A DNA stretch of 64,000 nucleotides from Clostridium_AD estertheticum_D (lineage in GTDB: Bacteria > Bacillota > Clostridia > Clostridiales > Clostridiaceae). The stretch spans positions 124,001 through 188,000 of the forward strand of contig NZ_JAHLDM010000001.1 in the NCBI RefSeq assembly GCF_018861295.1, in the 5' to 3' direction. Both the position numbers and the translations under genes were made by a program. The notes under the pieces were generated by a model. It saw only the letters and a program-made list of their open reading frames with translations. It ran no database searches and was not told the origin of the DNA. Shown piece by piece: positions 53,201 through 61,663 of this stretch (position 1 is the stretch's first letter; the number at the start of each line of letters is the position of its first letter).

Positions 53201-55200
53201 GTGAAAAAAATAAGAACAATAAACCAAGCGGGGGTATGGGTGGTGGACCAATGGGATCTTTTGCAGGTCCTAAAGTAAAAGCCAAAGACTTCAAAGGTAC
53301 ATTAAAAAGGCTTTTAAGTTACTTAAAACCACAAAGAACCAATTTTATATTAGTTTTTATATTTGCAATCTTCAGTACCGTTTTTACAATAGTAGGACCT
53401 AAGATTTCAGGAAAAGCTATAACTAAATTAGTTGATGGTATGATGAATAAATATGGGTTATTACAGTTACATGCACAGCAAGATAAAATAGCAGCTGTAA
53501 TAAAGGCTAACCCAGGGGCTGCAAACAGTCCTAAAGTGATTGATGGTCTTGATAAAATTAAGGCAGGAGTATCTAAAATAATGGATATAAATGGTGGAAT
53601 GATAGATTTCACATATATACGAAACATTATTCTTTTATTACTTGGATTATATGTAATAAGTACGATTTTTGGATTTCTTCAACAATATATAATGGCTGAA
53701 GTTGCACAAAAAACTGTATATAATTTACGTAAGGAAGTTGAAGATAAGTTATCTAGATTGCCACTTAAATTCTTTGATTCAAAAACTCATGGTGAGATAT
53801 TAAGCCGTGTAACAAACGATGTTGATAATATATCAACAACTCTTCAACAAAGTCTTACTCAGCTTATTACATCTATTGTCACAATCATTGGTATTGTAGT
53901 TATGATGCTCACAATAAGCCCACTTATGACGCTAGTTGTAATTTTAACATTGCCGTTATATATTGTTGTGACAGCATTTGTAGCAAAACGATCACAAAAA
54001 TATTTTGCAGCGCAACAAAAGGAAATTGGAGAACTTAATGGTCATGTTGAAGAGATGTATACTGGTCACAAAATTGTTAAATCTTTTGGACATGAGAAGG
54101 ACTCAGTACAGGAGTTTAGAAATATTAATGACAGGTTATACAATGCAGGATGGAAAGCTCAGTTTATATCTGGGGTAATAATGCCTATGATGAGATTTGT
54201 TAGTAATATAGGTTATGTAGTAGTCTGTGTTGTCGGTGGATATTTAGCAACACAAGGAAAAATTACAATAGGTAATATTCAAGCCTTTATTCAATATTCT
54301 AATCAATTTACTCAACCAATAGTTCAAACTGCAAATATTGCTAATATTATTCAATCAACAGTAGCATCCGCTGAACGTATTTTTGAATTACTAGATGAAG
54401 TTGAAGAGATTGAAGAAACTGCGGATTCTAAGGTAATTGAACTTCCAAAGGGAGAAGTTAAGTTTGCACATGTTGATTTTAGTTACAAAAAAGAAGAATC
54501 TCTTATTAAAGATATGAATATTGATGTAAAGAGGGGGCATACAATTGCAATTGTTGGACCAACTGGTGCTGGTAAAACTACACTTGTTAACTTGCTTATG
54601 AGGTTCTATGAGATAGATGCTGGTAAAATTTTAATTGATGGAGTTGACATAAGAGATATAAAACGTGGAGAGTTACGTAGTATGTTTGGTATGGTGCTTC
54701 AAGATACTTGGTTATTTAATGGAACTATAATGGAGAACATTGCTTATGGTAGAGAGGGAGCAACAGATGAGGAAGCTATGCAGGCAGCAAGAGCTGCCCA
54801 TGCACATCACTTTATTAAGACTCTTCCTGATGGATATAATACAATACTAAATGAAGAAGCTTCTAATATATCACAAGGACAAAAACAGCTTCTTACTATA
54901 GCTCGCGCAATACTTGCTAATCCAACTATTATGATACTGGACGAGGCTACAAGTAGTGTCGATTCAAGAACAGAAGTTTATATACAAAGGGCTATGACAG
55001 AACTTATGCAAAATAGAACAAGTTTTGTAATTGCACATAGACTTTCTACAATTAAAGATGCAGAGTTAATTTTAGTTATGGATAAAGGAAGTATTATTGA
55101 GATGGGTAATCATAATGAACTTCTTGCTAAAAACGGATTTTATGCAGATCTTTATAATAGCCAGTTTGCTGGTGCAAACTTAGATAATGAAGTAATGTAA
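53197..55200 (+). CDS. ABC exporter half-transporter, catalytic partner (heterodimer subunit 2)
   Basis: This 667-residue half-transporter has a glycine/lysine-rich N-terminus (GGMGGGPMGSF) before the first membrane helix and an extended external loop between the first two helices (about 75-140). Walker A is GPTGAGKTT (about 453-461). The signature is altered to ISQGQKQLL, and Walker B is intact with Glu (IMILDEATSSVD). The intact Glu and altered signature are complementary to subunit 1, as expected for one working ATP site in the heterodimer. It probably exports drugs or lipids. The start overlaps the previous stop (ATGA). Confidence 0.92.
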   Translation: MSEKNKNNKPSGGMGGGPMGSFAGPKVKAKDFKGTLKRLLSYLKPQRTNFILVFIFAIFSTVFTIVGPKISGKAITKLVDGMMNKYGLLQLHAQQDKIAAVIKANPGAANSPKVIDGLDKIKAGVSKIMDINGGMIDFTYIRNIILLLLGLYVISTIFGFLQQYIMAEVAQKTVYNLRKEVEDKLSRLPLKFFDSKTHGEILSRVTNDVDNISTTLQQSLTQLITSIVTIIGIVVMMLTISPLMTLVVILTLPLYIVVTAFVAKRSQKYFAAQQKEIGELNGHVEEMYTGHKIVKSFGHEKDSVQEFRNINDRLYNAGWKAQFISGVIMPMMRFVSNIGYVVVCVVGGYLATQGKITIGNIQAFIQYSNQFTQPIVQTANIANIIQSTVASAERIFELLDEVEEIEETADSKVIELPKGEVKFAHVDFSYKKEESLIKDMNIDVKRGHTIAIVGPTGAGKTTLVNLLMRFYEIDAGKILIDGVDIRDIKRGELRSMFGMVLQDTWLFNGTIMENIAYGREGATDEEAMQAARAAHAHHFIKTLPDGYNTILNEEASNISQGQKQLLTIARAILANPTIMILDEATSSVDSRTEVYIQRAMTELMQNRTSFVIAHRLSTIKDAELILVMDKGSIIEMGNHNELLAKNGFYADLYNSQFAGANLDNEVM

Positions 55201-55241
55201 AAAGAATGCACTGTAGAAAAAAATTCTACAGTGTATTCTTT
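55201..55241 (+). terminator. terminator of the marR-ABC operon
   Basis: An 18-bp stem with one mismatch (GAATGCACTGTAGAA / TTCTACAGTGTATTC), ending TTTT. Confidence 0.9.
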
Positions 55242-55245
55242 TATG

Positions 55246-55274
55246 TTGACAACCTTTACATTAAGTGATAATAT
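55246..55274 (+). promoter_or_regulatory. promoter of the beta-glucoside operon
   Basis: TTGACA (55246-55251), a 17-bp spacer and TAATAT (55269-55274), upstream of the first RAT site. Confidence 0.75.
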
Positions 55275-55301
55275 AATTTTGTAAACTAAATAATGTCTAA
55301 C

Positions 55302-55332
55302 AGGATTGTGACTGATAATTCAGGCAAGACCT
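55302..55332 (+). promoter_or_regulatory. RAT antiterminator site 1 (LicT/BglG target)
   Basis: AGGATTGTGACTGATAATTC then AGGCAAGACCT is the canonical ribonucleic antiterminator hairpin. Its 3' part overlaps the 5' arm of the following terminator. Confidence 0.92.
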
Positions 55333-55394
55333 AGGTTAATGTGAAACATACTTATAGCGAGTCTATAGGTGTTTGATTTTAATTTGGGTTTTTT
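55327..55394 (+). terminator. conditional terminator 1 in the licT leader
   Basis: AGACCTAGGTTAA (55327-55339) pairs with TTAATTTGGGTTT (55379-55391) using several G-U pairs and is followed by more T. Folding of the RAT would prevent it. Confidence 0.75.
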
Positions 55395-55476
55395 ACTTTT
55401 AAAACGGTAGTACTAAAAAACAATTAAATATTATTCGAAATTATATAAAATATAATTATATAAAGTGGTGTTAATA

Positions 55477-56319
55477 ATGAAAATAAAAAAAGTATTGAAT
55501 AATAATGCTGTTACTGTAATGAATAATGAGAATAGGGAAATAGTTGTTATGGGTCTAGGATTAGCTTTTAAAAAAAGGGCTGGAGATGAGCTTGAAGAGG
55601 ATAGAATTGAGAGGGTATTTACACTAGAAAATAAAGAGGTATCTGAAAGATTAAAGAATCTCATTAGTGAAATTCCTGCAAGATATGTGGAAATTTCAGA
55701 AGAAATAATAAAATATGCAGAAGGGAATTTAGGAAAAAAATTAAATGAAAATATATATTTAACTTTAACAGACCATATTAGTTTTGCAATGACTAGACAC
55801 AAACAAGGATTAAACATAAAAAATCCTATGCTTTGGGAGATAAAAAGATTTTACAAACAAGAATACGCAATTGGACTTATTGCACTTAATATTATAAAAG
55901 AAAACTTTGAGGTAACGTTACTAGAGGATGAGGCAGCCTCGATCGCTCTTCATATTGTGAATGCAGAACTAAATCAAGATATGCCAAAAGTTGTAGCTAT
56001 GACAAAGGTTATTCAGGAAATACTTAATATAATTAGATATAACTTTAAAATGGATTTTGATGAAGAGTCCTTAAGCTACCACAGATTAGTAACACATTTA
56101 AAGTTTTTTGCTCAACGAATGATGAATGAAACTACAGCTAAAAGTGATGATGAATATTTATATGACATTGTAATAGAGAAGTATAGTGATGTGTATAAAT
56201 GTGTAAATAAAATAAAGGCTCATTTAAAAAAAGCTTATAATGCAACATTGTCAAAAGAGGAAATGGTATACCTTACTATTCATATTCAAAGAGTTGTTAA
56301 TCGAGATACAATTAAATAA
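55477..56319 (+). CDS. LicT/BglG-family transcriptional antiterminator
   Basis: This 280-residue protein has an N-terminal CAT RNA-binding domain (about 1-55, MKIKKVLNNNAVTVMNN) and two PTS regulation domains. PRD1 has its His in LTDHISFA and PRD2 its His in SYHRLVTHLKFF. When a beta-glucoside is present the PTS dephosphorylates the inhibitory PRD site and the dimer binds RAT sites, preventing termination. A RAT lies before its own gene and another before the PTS gene, so it controls itself and the operon. The ORF is open from 55465, but AAGTGGTG fits the ATG at 55477. Confidence 0.93.
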   Translation: MKIKKVLNNNAVTVMNNENREIVVMGLGLAFKKRAGDELEEDRIERVFTLENKEVSERLKNLISEIPARYVEISEEIIKYAEGNLGKKLNENIYLTLTDHISFAMTRHKQGLNIKNPMLWEIKRFYKQEYAIGLIALNIIKENFEVTLLEDEAASIALHIVNAELNQDMPKVVAMTKVIQEILNIIRYNFKMDFDEESLSYHRLVTHLKFFAQRMMNETTAKSDDEYLYDIVIEKYSDVYKCVNKIKAHLKKAYNATLSKEEMVYLTIHIQRVVNRDTIK

Positions 56320-56331
56320 AGTAAATAAATG

Positions 56332-56361
56332 AGGATTGTGACTGAGATTCAGGCAAGACCT
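56332..56361 (+). promoter_or_regulatory. RAT antiterminator site 2
   Basis: AGGATTGTGACTGAGATTCA then GGCAAGACCT differs from site 1 by only one or two bases. It lies between the antiterminator gene and the PTS gene. Confidence 0.92.
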
Positions 56362-56463
56362 AAAATGTTTACTAAATAATCCACTTAATATTATTAGCTT
56401 TTAGAAATCAAAAAGCATGATAATTACTTGGAGTGTTTAGTTTACAGTTTAGGTCTTTTTTTT
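56355..56463 (+). terminator. conditional terminator 2 in front of the PTS gene
   Basis: AAGACCTAAAATGTTTACTA (56355 on) pairs with TTTAGTTTACAGTTTAGGTC (56436-56455) and is followed by a long T run. The 5' arm overlaps RAT 2. Confidence 0.88.
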
Positions 56464-56500
56464 ATAAATTTTAGAAAAATTAAATTAAGGGGTGAATTAA

Positions 56501-58342
56501 ATGGACTATAATAATCTAGCAAGTCAAATTCTTAAGTTGGTTGGGGGAGAAAAAAATGTATTAAGTGTTGTTCATTGTGCTACCAGATTACGATTTAAAT
56601 TAAGAGATAAGAAAAAGGCAAATAAGATTGAACTCGATAAAACAAATGGTGTTTTAAGCGTAGTTGAAAGCGGAGGACAATTTCAAGTAGTTATTGGAAG
56701 TGATGTTTCCGATGTTTATAAAGAAATAATAAAAATTGCAAGTTTTGGCGTGAAGTCTGATTCAGAAGACGTAGTAACAGAAAAAGAATCAGTTTCTTCA
56801 AAGATTTTCGGAGTTATTTCAGGAAGTTTTTCACCACTTATTCCAGCACTTGCTGGTTCAGGTATGTTGAAAGCATTACTTACAGTTCTTACAATGACAG
56901 GTTTGTTATCTGTTCATAGTGGAACTTATAGCATTTTGTCTGCAGCTGCAAACGCTATTTTCTACTTTTTACCAATATTCCTCGGAATCACTTGTGCTAT
57001 TAAATTAGAGGCTAATCCATATGTCGGAGGAATTATTGGAGCAGCTCTTTTAGAACCGAATATTACGGCACTGCTTCTTGTAGGCAAAACGACTTCGTTT
57101 ATTGGAATACCTGTTGTATTGATGAATTACTCATCTACTGTGTTTCCAATTTTTATAGCTGTTAGTATTTTTGCAGTGTTTGAAAGACTACTTAAGAAAA
57201 TTATACACAAAGATGTACAAATGTTTTTAGTTCCTATGATATCTATGATGGTTATGGTGCCTTTAACTGTAATAGCCTTTGGACCTTTTGGTGTTTACGC
57301 TGGAAATGCTATTGGAGCAGGAGTTACATTTTTAAGTGGTAAAAGTGGCATATTAACAGGGGCTGTTATGGGTACTGCTTGGACATTCTTAACTATACTT
57401 GGGCTTCATTGGGGGTTAGTGCCTATTATTTTATCAAATATTGCATCTGGTGGTGACCCGATTTATGCAATGGCCGCAGCGGCTGTTTTTGCTCAAATGG
57501 GTTTGGCTTTTGGTATTTTTGTAAAAACAAAAGATAAAGAATTAAAAACACTCTCAGGAGCCGCATTGTTACCAGCATTACTCTCAGGAGTAACAGAACC
57601 TATAATTTATGGGTTGCTATTACGTTTTAAGCGTACTATTCCATATGTTGCTATTGCTGGAGCTGTCGGTGGAGCAGTTAGTGGAGTATTAGGAGTACAA
57701 GAAAAAGTTTTTGCTTTTCCTAGTGCATTATCAATTCCAGCATTTTCGCCAATGCCTAGGTACGCAATTGCTATGTCAGTTCCTTTTGTTATGGTAGCAC
57801 TTCTTATTATAATATTTGGATATGAAAGTAAAGATAAAAGAATTAAAGTTAAAGATGAGTTAAATAATGGAGATGAATCATTCTTATTAAAGAAAGAAGT
57901 TATTGTTAGTCCATTAACTGGAGAAGTAAAATCGTTATCATCCGTGAATGATCCTGTTTTTTCAGCAGGAACAATGGGAAAAGGGATTGCTATAGAGCCA
58001 ACAATCGGTGAGGTTGTATCGCCAGTAAATGGAACCGTTAAGGCAATATTTCCAACAAAGCATGCTATTGGAATTATGTCTGATGGAGGCGCTGAAATAT
58101 TGATCCATATTGGAATAAATACGGTTCAATTAGAAGGGAAATATTTTACCCAAATAGCTAAACAAGAAGATAGGGTGAAACAAGGTGACATATTAGTAAA
58201 ATTTGATATAGACAAAATAAAAGAAGCAGGATATGAAGTTATAACACCTATTATTATAACAAATACTGACAATTATTCAGATGTTTTGGCAAGTAACATA
58301 AAACAAATTAAAAAGGGTGAAACACTATTAACTATTGTATAG
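56501..58342 (+). CDS. beta-glucoside PTS transporter EIIBCA
   Basis: This 613-residue fused permease has its EIIB domain at the N-terminus, with the phosphorylated Cys in SVVHCATRLRFKLRD (about 26). The EIIC membrane domain is at about 100-445 (ALLSGVTEPIIYGLLLRFKR is typical of the glucose/glucoside superfamily). The EIIA domain is at about 465-613, with the active His in EILIHIGINTVQLEGK. It takes up and phosphorylates an aryl-beta-glucoside such as salicin or arbutin, or cellobiose. The last two genes of the operon are separated by 67 bases. Expression depends on RAT 2. Confidence 0.95.
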   Translation: MDYNNLASQILKLVGGEKNVLSVVHCATRLRFKLRDKKKANKIELDKTNGVLSVVESGGQFQVVIGSDVSDVYKEIIKIASFGVKSDSEDVVTEKESVSSKIFGVISGSFSPLIPALAGSGMLKALLTVLTMTGLLSVHSGTYSILSAAANAIFYFLPIFLGITCAIKLEANPYVGGIIGAALLEPNITALLLVGKTTSFIGIPVVLMNYSSTVFPIFIAVSIFAVFERLLKKIIHKDVQMFLVPMISMMVMVPLTVIAFGPFGVYAGNAIGAGVTFLSGKSGILTGAVMGTAWTFLTILGLHWGLVPIILSNIASGGDPIYAMAAAAVFAQMGLAFGIFVKTKDKELKTLSGAALLPALLSGVTEPIIYGLLLRFKRTIPYVAIAGAVGGAVSGVLGVQEKVFAFPSALSIPAFSPMPRYAIAMSVPFVMVALLIIIFGYESKDKRIKVKDELNNGDESFLLKKEVIVSPLTGEVKSLSSVNDPVFSAGTMGKGIAIEPTIGEVVSPVNGTVKAIFPTKHAIGIMSDGGAEILIHIGINTVQLEGKYFTQIAKQEDRVKQGDILVKFDIDKIKEAGYEVITPIIITNTDNYSDVLASNIKQIKKGETLLTIV

Positions 58343-58409
58343 TTAAAAAATAATTTGAAATATAAAAAATGAGTAAGTAAAAAATAATGAATAATAGGAG
58401 GAACTAAAA

Positions 58410-59831
58410 ATGCAAAGTAATACAGAAAGATTTCCAAAAGGATTCTTATGGGGTGGAGCAGTTGCTGCTAACCAATGTGAAGGGGCATATAATGAAGATG
58501 GTAAGGGATTGTCAACACAGGATATAGCACCAAGAGGCATCATTGGGAAAATCACAAAAGAACCAACAGAAGATAACTTGAAATTGATAGGTATTGATTT
58601 CTATCATAGATATAAAGAGGATATCAAATTATTTGCTGAGATGGGATTTAAGACATTTAGAACATCTATTGCATGGTCTAGAATATTTCCGAATGGTGAT
58701 GATGCCATGCCTAATGAGAAAGGGTTACAATTTTATGATGATTTATTTGATGAATGTTTAAAATATGGAATGGAGCCACTGGTTACAATTTCTCATTATG
58801 AGACGCCTCTAGCCTTATCTAAGAATTATGATGGTTGGGTAAATAGAAAGCTTATAGGATTTTTTGAAAACTATTGCAAAACAATCTTTCATAGGTACAA
58901 AAATAAAGTGAAATATTGGCTTACATTTAATGAGATTAATTCGGTATTGCATCAACCGTATATGAGCGGTGGTATATTTACAGATAAAGAAAAGTTAACA
59001 AAACAGGATTTATATCAAGCAATTCATCATGAATTAGTAGCAAGTGCAATGGCAGTTAAGATTGGACATGAAATGATGCCTGGTGCAAAAATTGGGTGTA
59101 TGATTCTTGGAGTACCCAATTATCCATTAACTCCTGATCCTAGTGATGTAATTGAAGCAATGAAACAAGATAGGGAAAACTTATATTTTGCAGATGTCCA
59201 TGTAAGGGGAGTATATCCTAAATATATGGATAAATATTTTAAAGATAATAATATAAAAATTATTATGGAACCAGGAGATGTTGAGGTTCTCAAAAATACA
59301 GTAGACTTTATTTCATTTAGTTACTATATGAGCTCTTGTGCAACAGCAGATTTAACAAAGGCAAAAGGAGTAAGTGGGAATATAATCTCAGGAGTCCCAA
59401 ATCCATATTTAGAATCTTCGCAGTGGGGATGGCAAATAGATCCAAAGGGATTGCGATATATTCTCAATCTTTACTATGATCGCTATCAAAAACCACTATT
59501 TATTGTTGAAAATGGGTTAGGTGCTGTTGATGAATTAGTAATTGATAAAGATGGAAAGAGAACTGTCGATGATGATTATAGAATTAAATATCTAAATGAT
59601 CATTTGGTTCAGGTAGCCAAGGCAATAGAAGATGGGGTAGATGTAATGGGGTACACCTCATGGGGCTGTATTGATCTTGTTAGTGCATCAACTGCAGAAT
59701 TTAAGAAACGTTATGGGTTCATATATGTAGACCGTAATAATGATGGAACAGGTACTTTAGAAAGATACAAGAAAAAAAGCTTTAATTGGTATAAAGAAGT
59801 AATAAGAACAAATGGAAAAAGCTTGATATAG
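58410..59831 (+). CDS. 6-phospho-beta-glucosidase (GH1)
   Basis: This 473-residue cytoplasmic glycosidase cleaves phosphorylated beta-glucosides from the PTS. The GH1 N-terminal FPKGFLWGGAVAANQCEG (about 8-25), the acid/base Glu in WLTFNEIN (about 173-180) and the nucleophile Glu in FIVENGLGA (about 368-376) are present. The phosphate-binding loop near the C-terminus is represented by ...KKRYGFIYVDR. GAGGAAC lies before the ATG. It is the last gene of the operon and is followed by a strong hairpin. Confidence 0.95.
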   Translation: MQSNTERFPKGFLWGGAVAANQCEGAYNEDGKGLSTQDIAPRGIIGKITKEPTEDNLKLIGIDFYHRYKEDIKLFAEMGFKTFRTSIAWSRIFPNGDDAMPNEKGLQFYDDLFDECLKYGMEPLVTISHYETPLALSKNYDGWVNRKLIGFFENYCKTIFHRYKNKVKYWLTFNEINSVLHQPYMSGGIFTDKEKLTKQDLYQAIHHELVASAMAVKIGHEMMPGAKIGCMILGVPNYPLTPDPSDVIEAMKQDRENLYFADVHVRGVYPKYMDKYFKDNNIKIIMEPGDVEVLKNTVDFISFSYYMSSCATADLTKAKGVSGNIISGVPNPYLESSQWGWQIDPKGLRYILNLYYDRYQKPLFIVENGLGAVDELVIDKDGKRTVDDDYRIKYLNDHLVQVAKAIEDGVDVMGYTSWGCIDLVSASTAEFKKRYGFIYVDRNNDGTGTLERYKKKSFNWYKEVIRTNGKSLI

Positions 59832-59844
59832 GATTTATGCATCG

Positions 59845-59880
59845 AAAGCCACGTTGAAATTAATTTCAACGTGGCTTTTT
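59845..59880 (+). terminator. terminator of the beta-glucoside operon
   Basis: A perfect 34-bp palindrome (AAAGCCACGTTGAAATT and its reverse complement, 59845-59878) flanked by T. Confidence 0.92.
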
Positions 59881-59923
59881 AAATTTAAAAAAGTTATATA
59901 TCATGGTTTTATATACGCAGAGT

Positions 59924-59951
59924 TTGACGAAAGTTGCGAATGAATTATAGT
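59924..59951 (+). promoter_or_regulatory. putative promoter of the histidine kinase gene
   Basis: TTGACG (59924-59929), a 16-bp spacer and TATAGT (59946-59951). A second possible -10, TATAAT, lies further downstream near 59963. Confidence 0.5.
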
Positions 59952-60090
59952 GCTAAAAACAGTATAATTAAAGGAAGTTATGTATATTTGTAGAAATATA
60001 TATGTATTAAAGAATAAATAGACTGATGTTATGATTAATAATATGATTAAAATCATTATTTAAATAATAAAACGAAAGGAGGTGCGCATT

Positions 60091-61536
60091 ATGGGAAATA
60101 TAATGACAAGTATAAGTATGGATTGTAAGGATGATAGTGTAAATAAAGATAAATATATAAACAAATATGATTTAGAAAAGAAATTAAATGAAAAAATTAT
60201 GAGACTTGAAAACGAACTGCAGCATACTAAGGAATGTCTTCAATTATCAAATGAGGAACATCTTGTTTATAATGAAGAACTAATGAGTGCAAACGAAGAA
60301 TTTAAAGCAGTAAATGATGAATTATTAAAAATAAATACTCAGTATCAACATAAAAATCAAGAATTGTCTGATCTATATAGTGATGTGACAAACTATTTAA
60401 ATAGCACAGATATTGGAACTATTTTTCTAGATGAAAAACTTTGTATAAGAAAGTTTACACCTAGCATTACTAAAGAGATAAACCTTAAGGTGCAAGATAT
60501 TGGGCGTCCAATGCATGATATATCAAATAATCTCATCAATGATGATTTAAATATAGGTGCAATTGAAGTATTGAGTAGTCATATGTTATATGAGAAGGAA
60601 ATTGAAAGCAAAAATGGTAGTTGGTATTTATTGAAATGTGCACCCTACTGTACATTTGACAATTTAATTAAAGGGGTTGTTTTATCTCTTGTGGATATAA
60701 CAAACAAAAAATTATTAGATGAAACAATTTTATCGGAAACTTTAAAGACGGAGTTTTTCAGTAATCTTTCTCATGAACTGAGAACGCCCTTAAATATAAT
60801 TTTATGTACTTTGCAGCTTTTGGATACATATACAACTGGTAGTGAAGTTAATGATAAAGAGAGAAAATTTAAACAATATATTGGTATAATGAAGCAGAAT
60901 TGTTATAGGCAATTAAGACTCGTTAATAATATGATTGATATTACAAAACTTGATGCAGGTTTTTTTAATCTAAATTTACAGAATTGTAACATTGTAAATG
61001 TTGTGGAGAGTGTTACTATGTCAGTAGCCGAGTATATTAAAACTAAATCTATTAAATTAATTTTTGATACTGATATAGAGGAGTGTATAATGTCTTGCGA
61101 TCCAGAAAAGATTGAAAGGGTGATACTAAATCTACTTTCCAATTCGATAAAGTTCACAAGATCAGGTGGGAGTATGAAAGTTAATATGTATGATAAAGGA
61201 AAAAACATTATAATATCCATAAAAGATACAGGAATAGGAATTCCACCTGATAAGTTAAATATTATTTTTGATAGGTTTAGACAGGTAGATAGGTCACTTA
61301 CACGAAAACAGGAAGGCAGTGGTATAGGACTTTCCATAGTGAAATCACTTGTCGAGTTACATGGGGGTACAATTTCAGTAAGGAGCGAATACGGCAAAGG
61401 AACAGAGTTTATTATTGTACTTCCAATAATAGTGCTTCCTAAAGAGAATGATATATTTGAAGTGTTTGAATCTGAATCACAAGAAAGGATTGAGAGAATA
61501 CATATTGAGTTTTCCGATATTTACTCTTTAAATTAG
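60091..61536 (+). CDS. cytoplasmic sensor histidine kinase with coiled-coil/PAS input
   Basis: This kinase of about 481 residues has no membrane segment. Residues about 25-95 form a coiled coil with NEELMSANEEF and NDELLKIN. A PAS-like domain follows (about 100-215, STDIGTIFLDEKLCIRKFTP). The HisKA phospho-acceptor is in FFSNLSHELRTPLN (about 225-240). HATPase_c has NLLSNSIKFT (N box), DTGIGIP (G1) and GSGIGLSIVKSL (G2). GTG at 60082 is part of the ribosome site AAGGAGGTG, so the ATG at 60091 is the start. The coil/PAS part is clearly similar to the C-terminal part of the next gene. No response regulator is seen in the window. Confidence 0.9.
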   Translation: MGNIMTSISMDCKDDSVNKDKYINKYDLEKKLNEKIMRLENELQHTKECLQLSNEEHLVYNEELMSANEEFKAVNDELLKINTQYQHKNQELSDLYSDVTNYLNSTDIGTIFLDEKLCIRKFTPSITKEINLKVQDIGRPMHDISNNLINDDLNIGAIEVLSSHMLYEKEIESKNGSWYLLKCAPYCTFDNLIKGVVLSLVDITNKKLLDETILSETLKTEFFSNLSHELRTPLNIILCTLQLLDTYTTGSEVNDKERKFKQYIGIMKQNCYRQLRLVNNMIDITKLDAGFFNLNLQNCNIVNVVESVTMSVAEYIKTKSIKLIFDTDIEECIMSCDPEKIERVILNLLSNSIKFTRSGGSMKVNMYDKGKNIIISIKDTGIGIPPDKLNIIFDRFRQVDRSLTRKQEGSGIGLSIVKSLVELHGGTISVRSEYGKGTEFIIVLPIIVLPKENDIFEVFESESQERIERIHIEFSDIYSLN

Positions 61537-61663
61537 ATAGATTTGTGTATATGTCGTTAAAACGGATTATTTTAAAAATATAGAAGTTTAAAGACTATTA
61601 TACTTTGGTTACAAACAATTTGTTATAATAATGTGTACATAAATCTGTTAATGGAGGGCTATT

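Noticed and set aside
60903..61397. 164-codon minus-strand ORF in the histidine kinase
   Set aside because: Antisense to the conserved HisKA/HATPase region.
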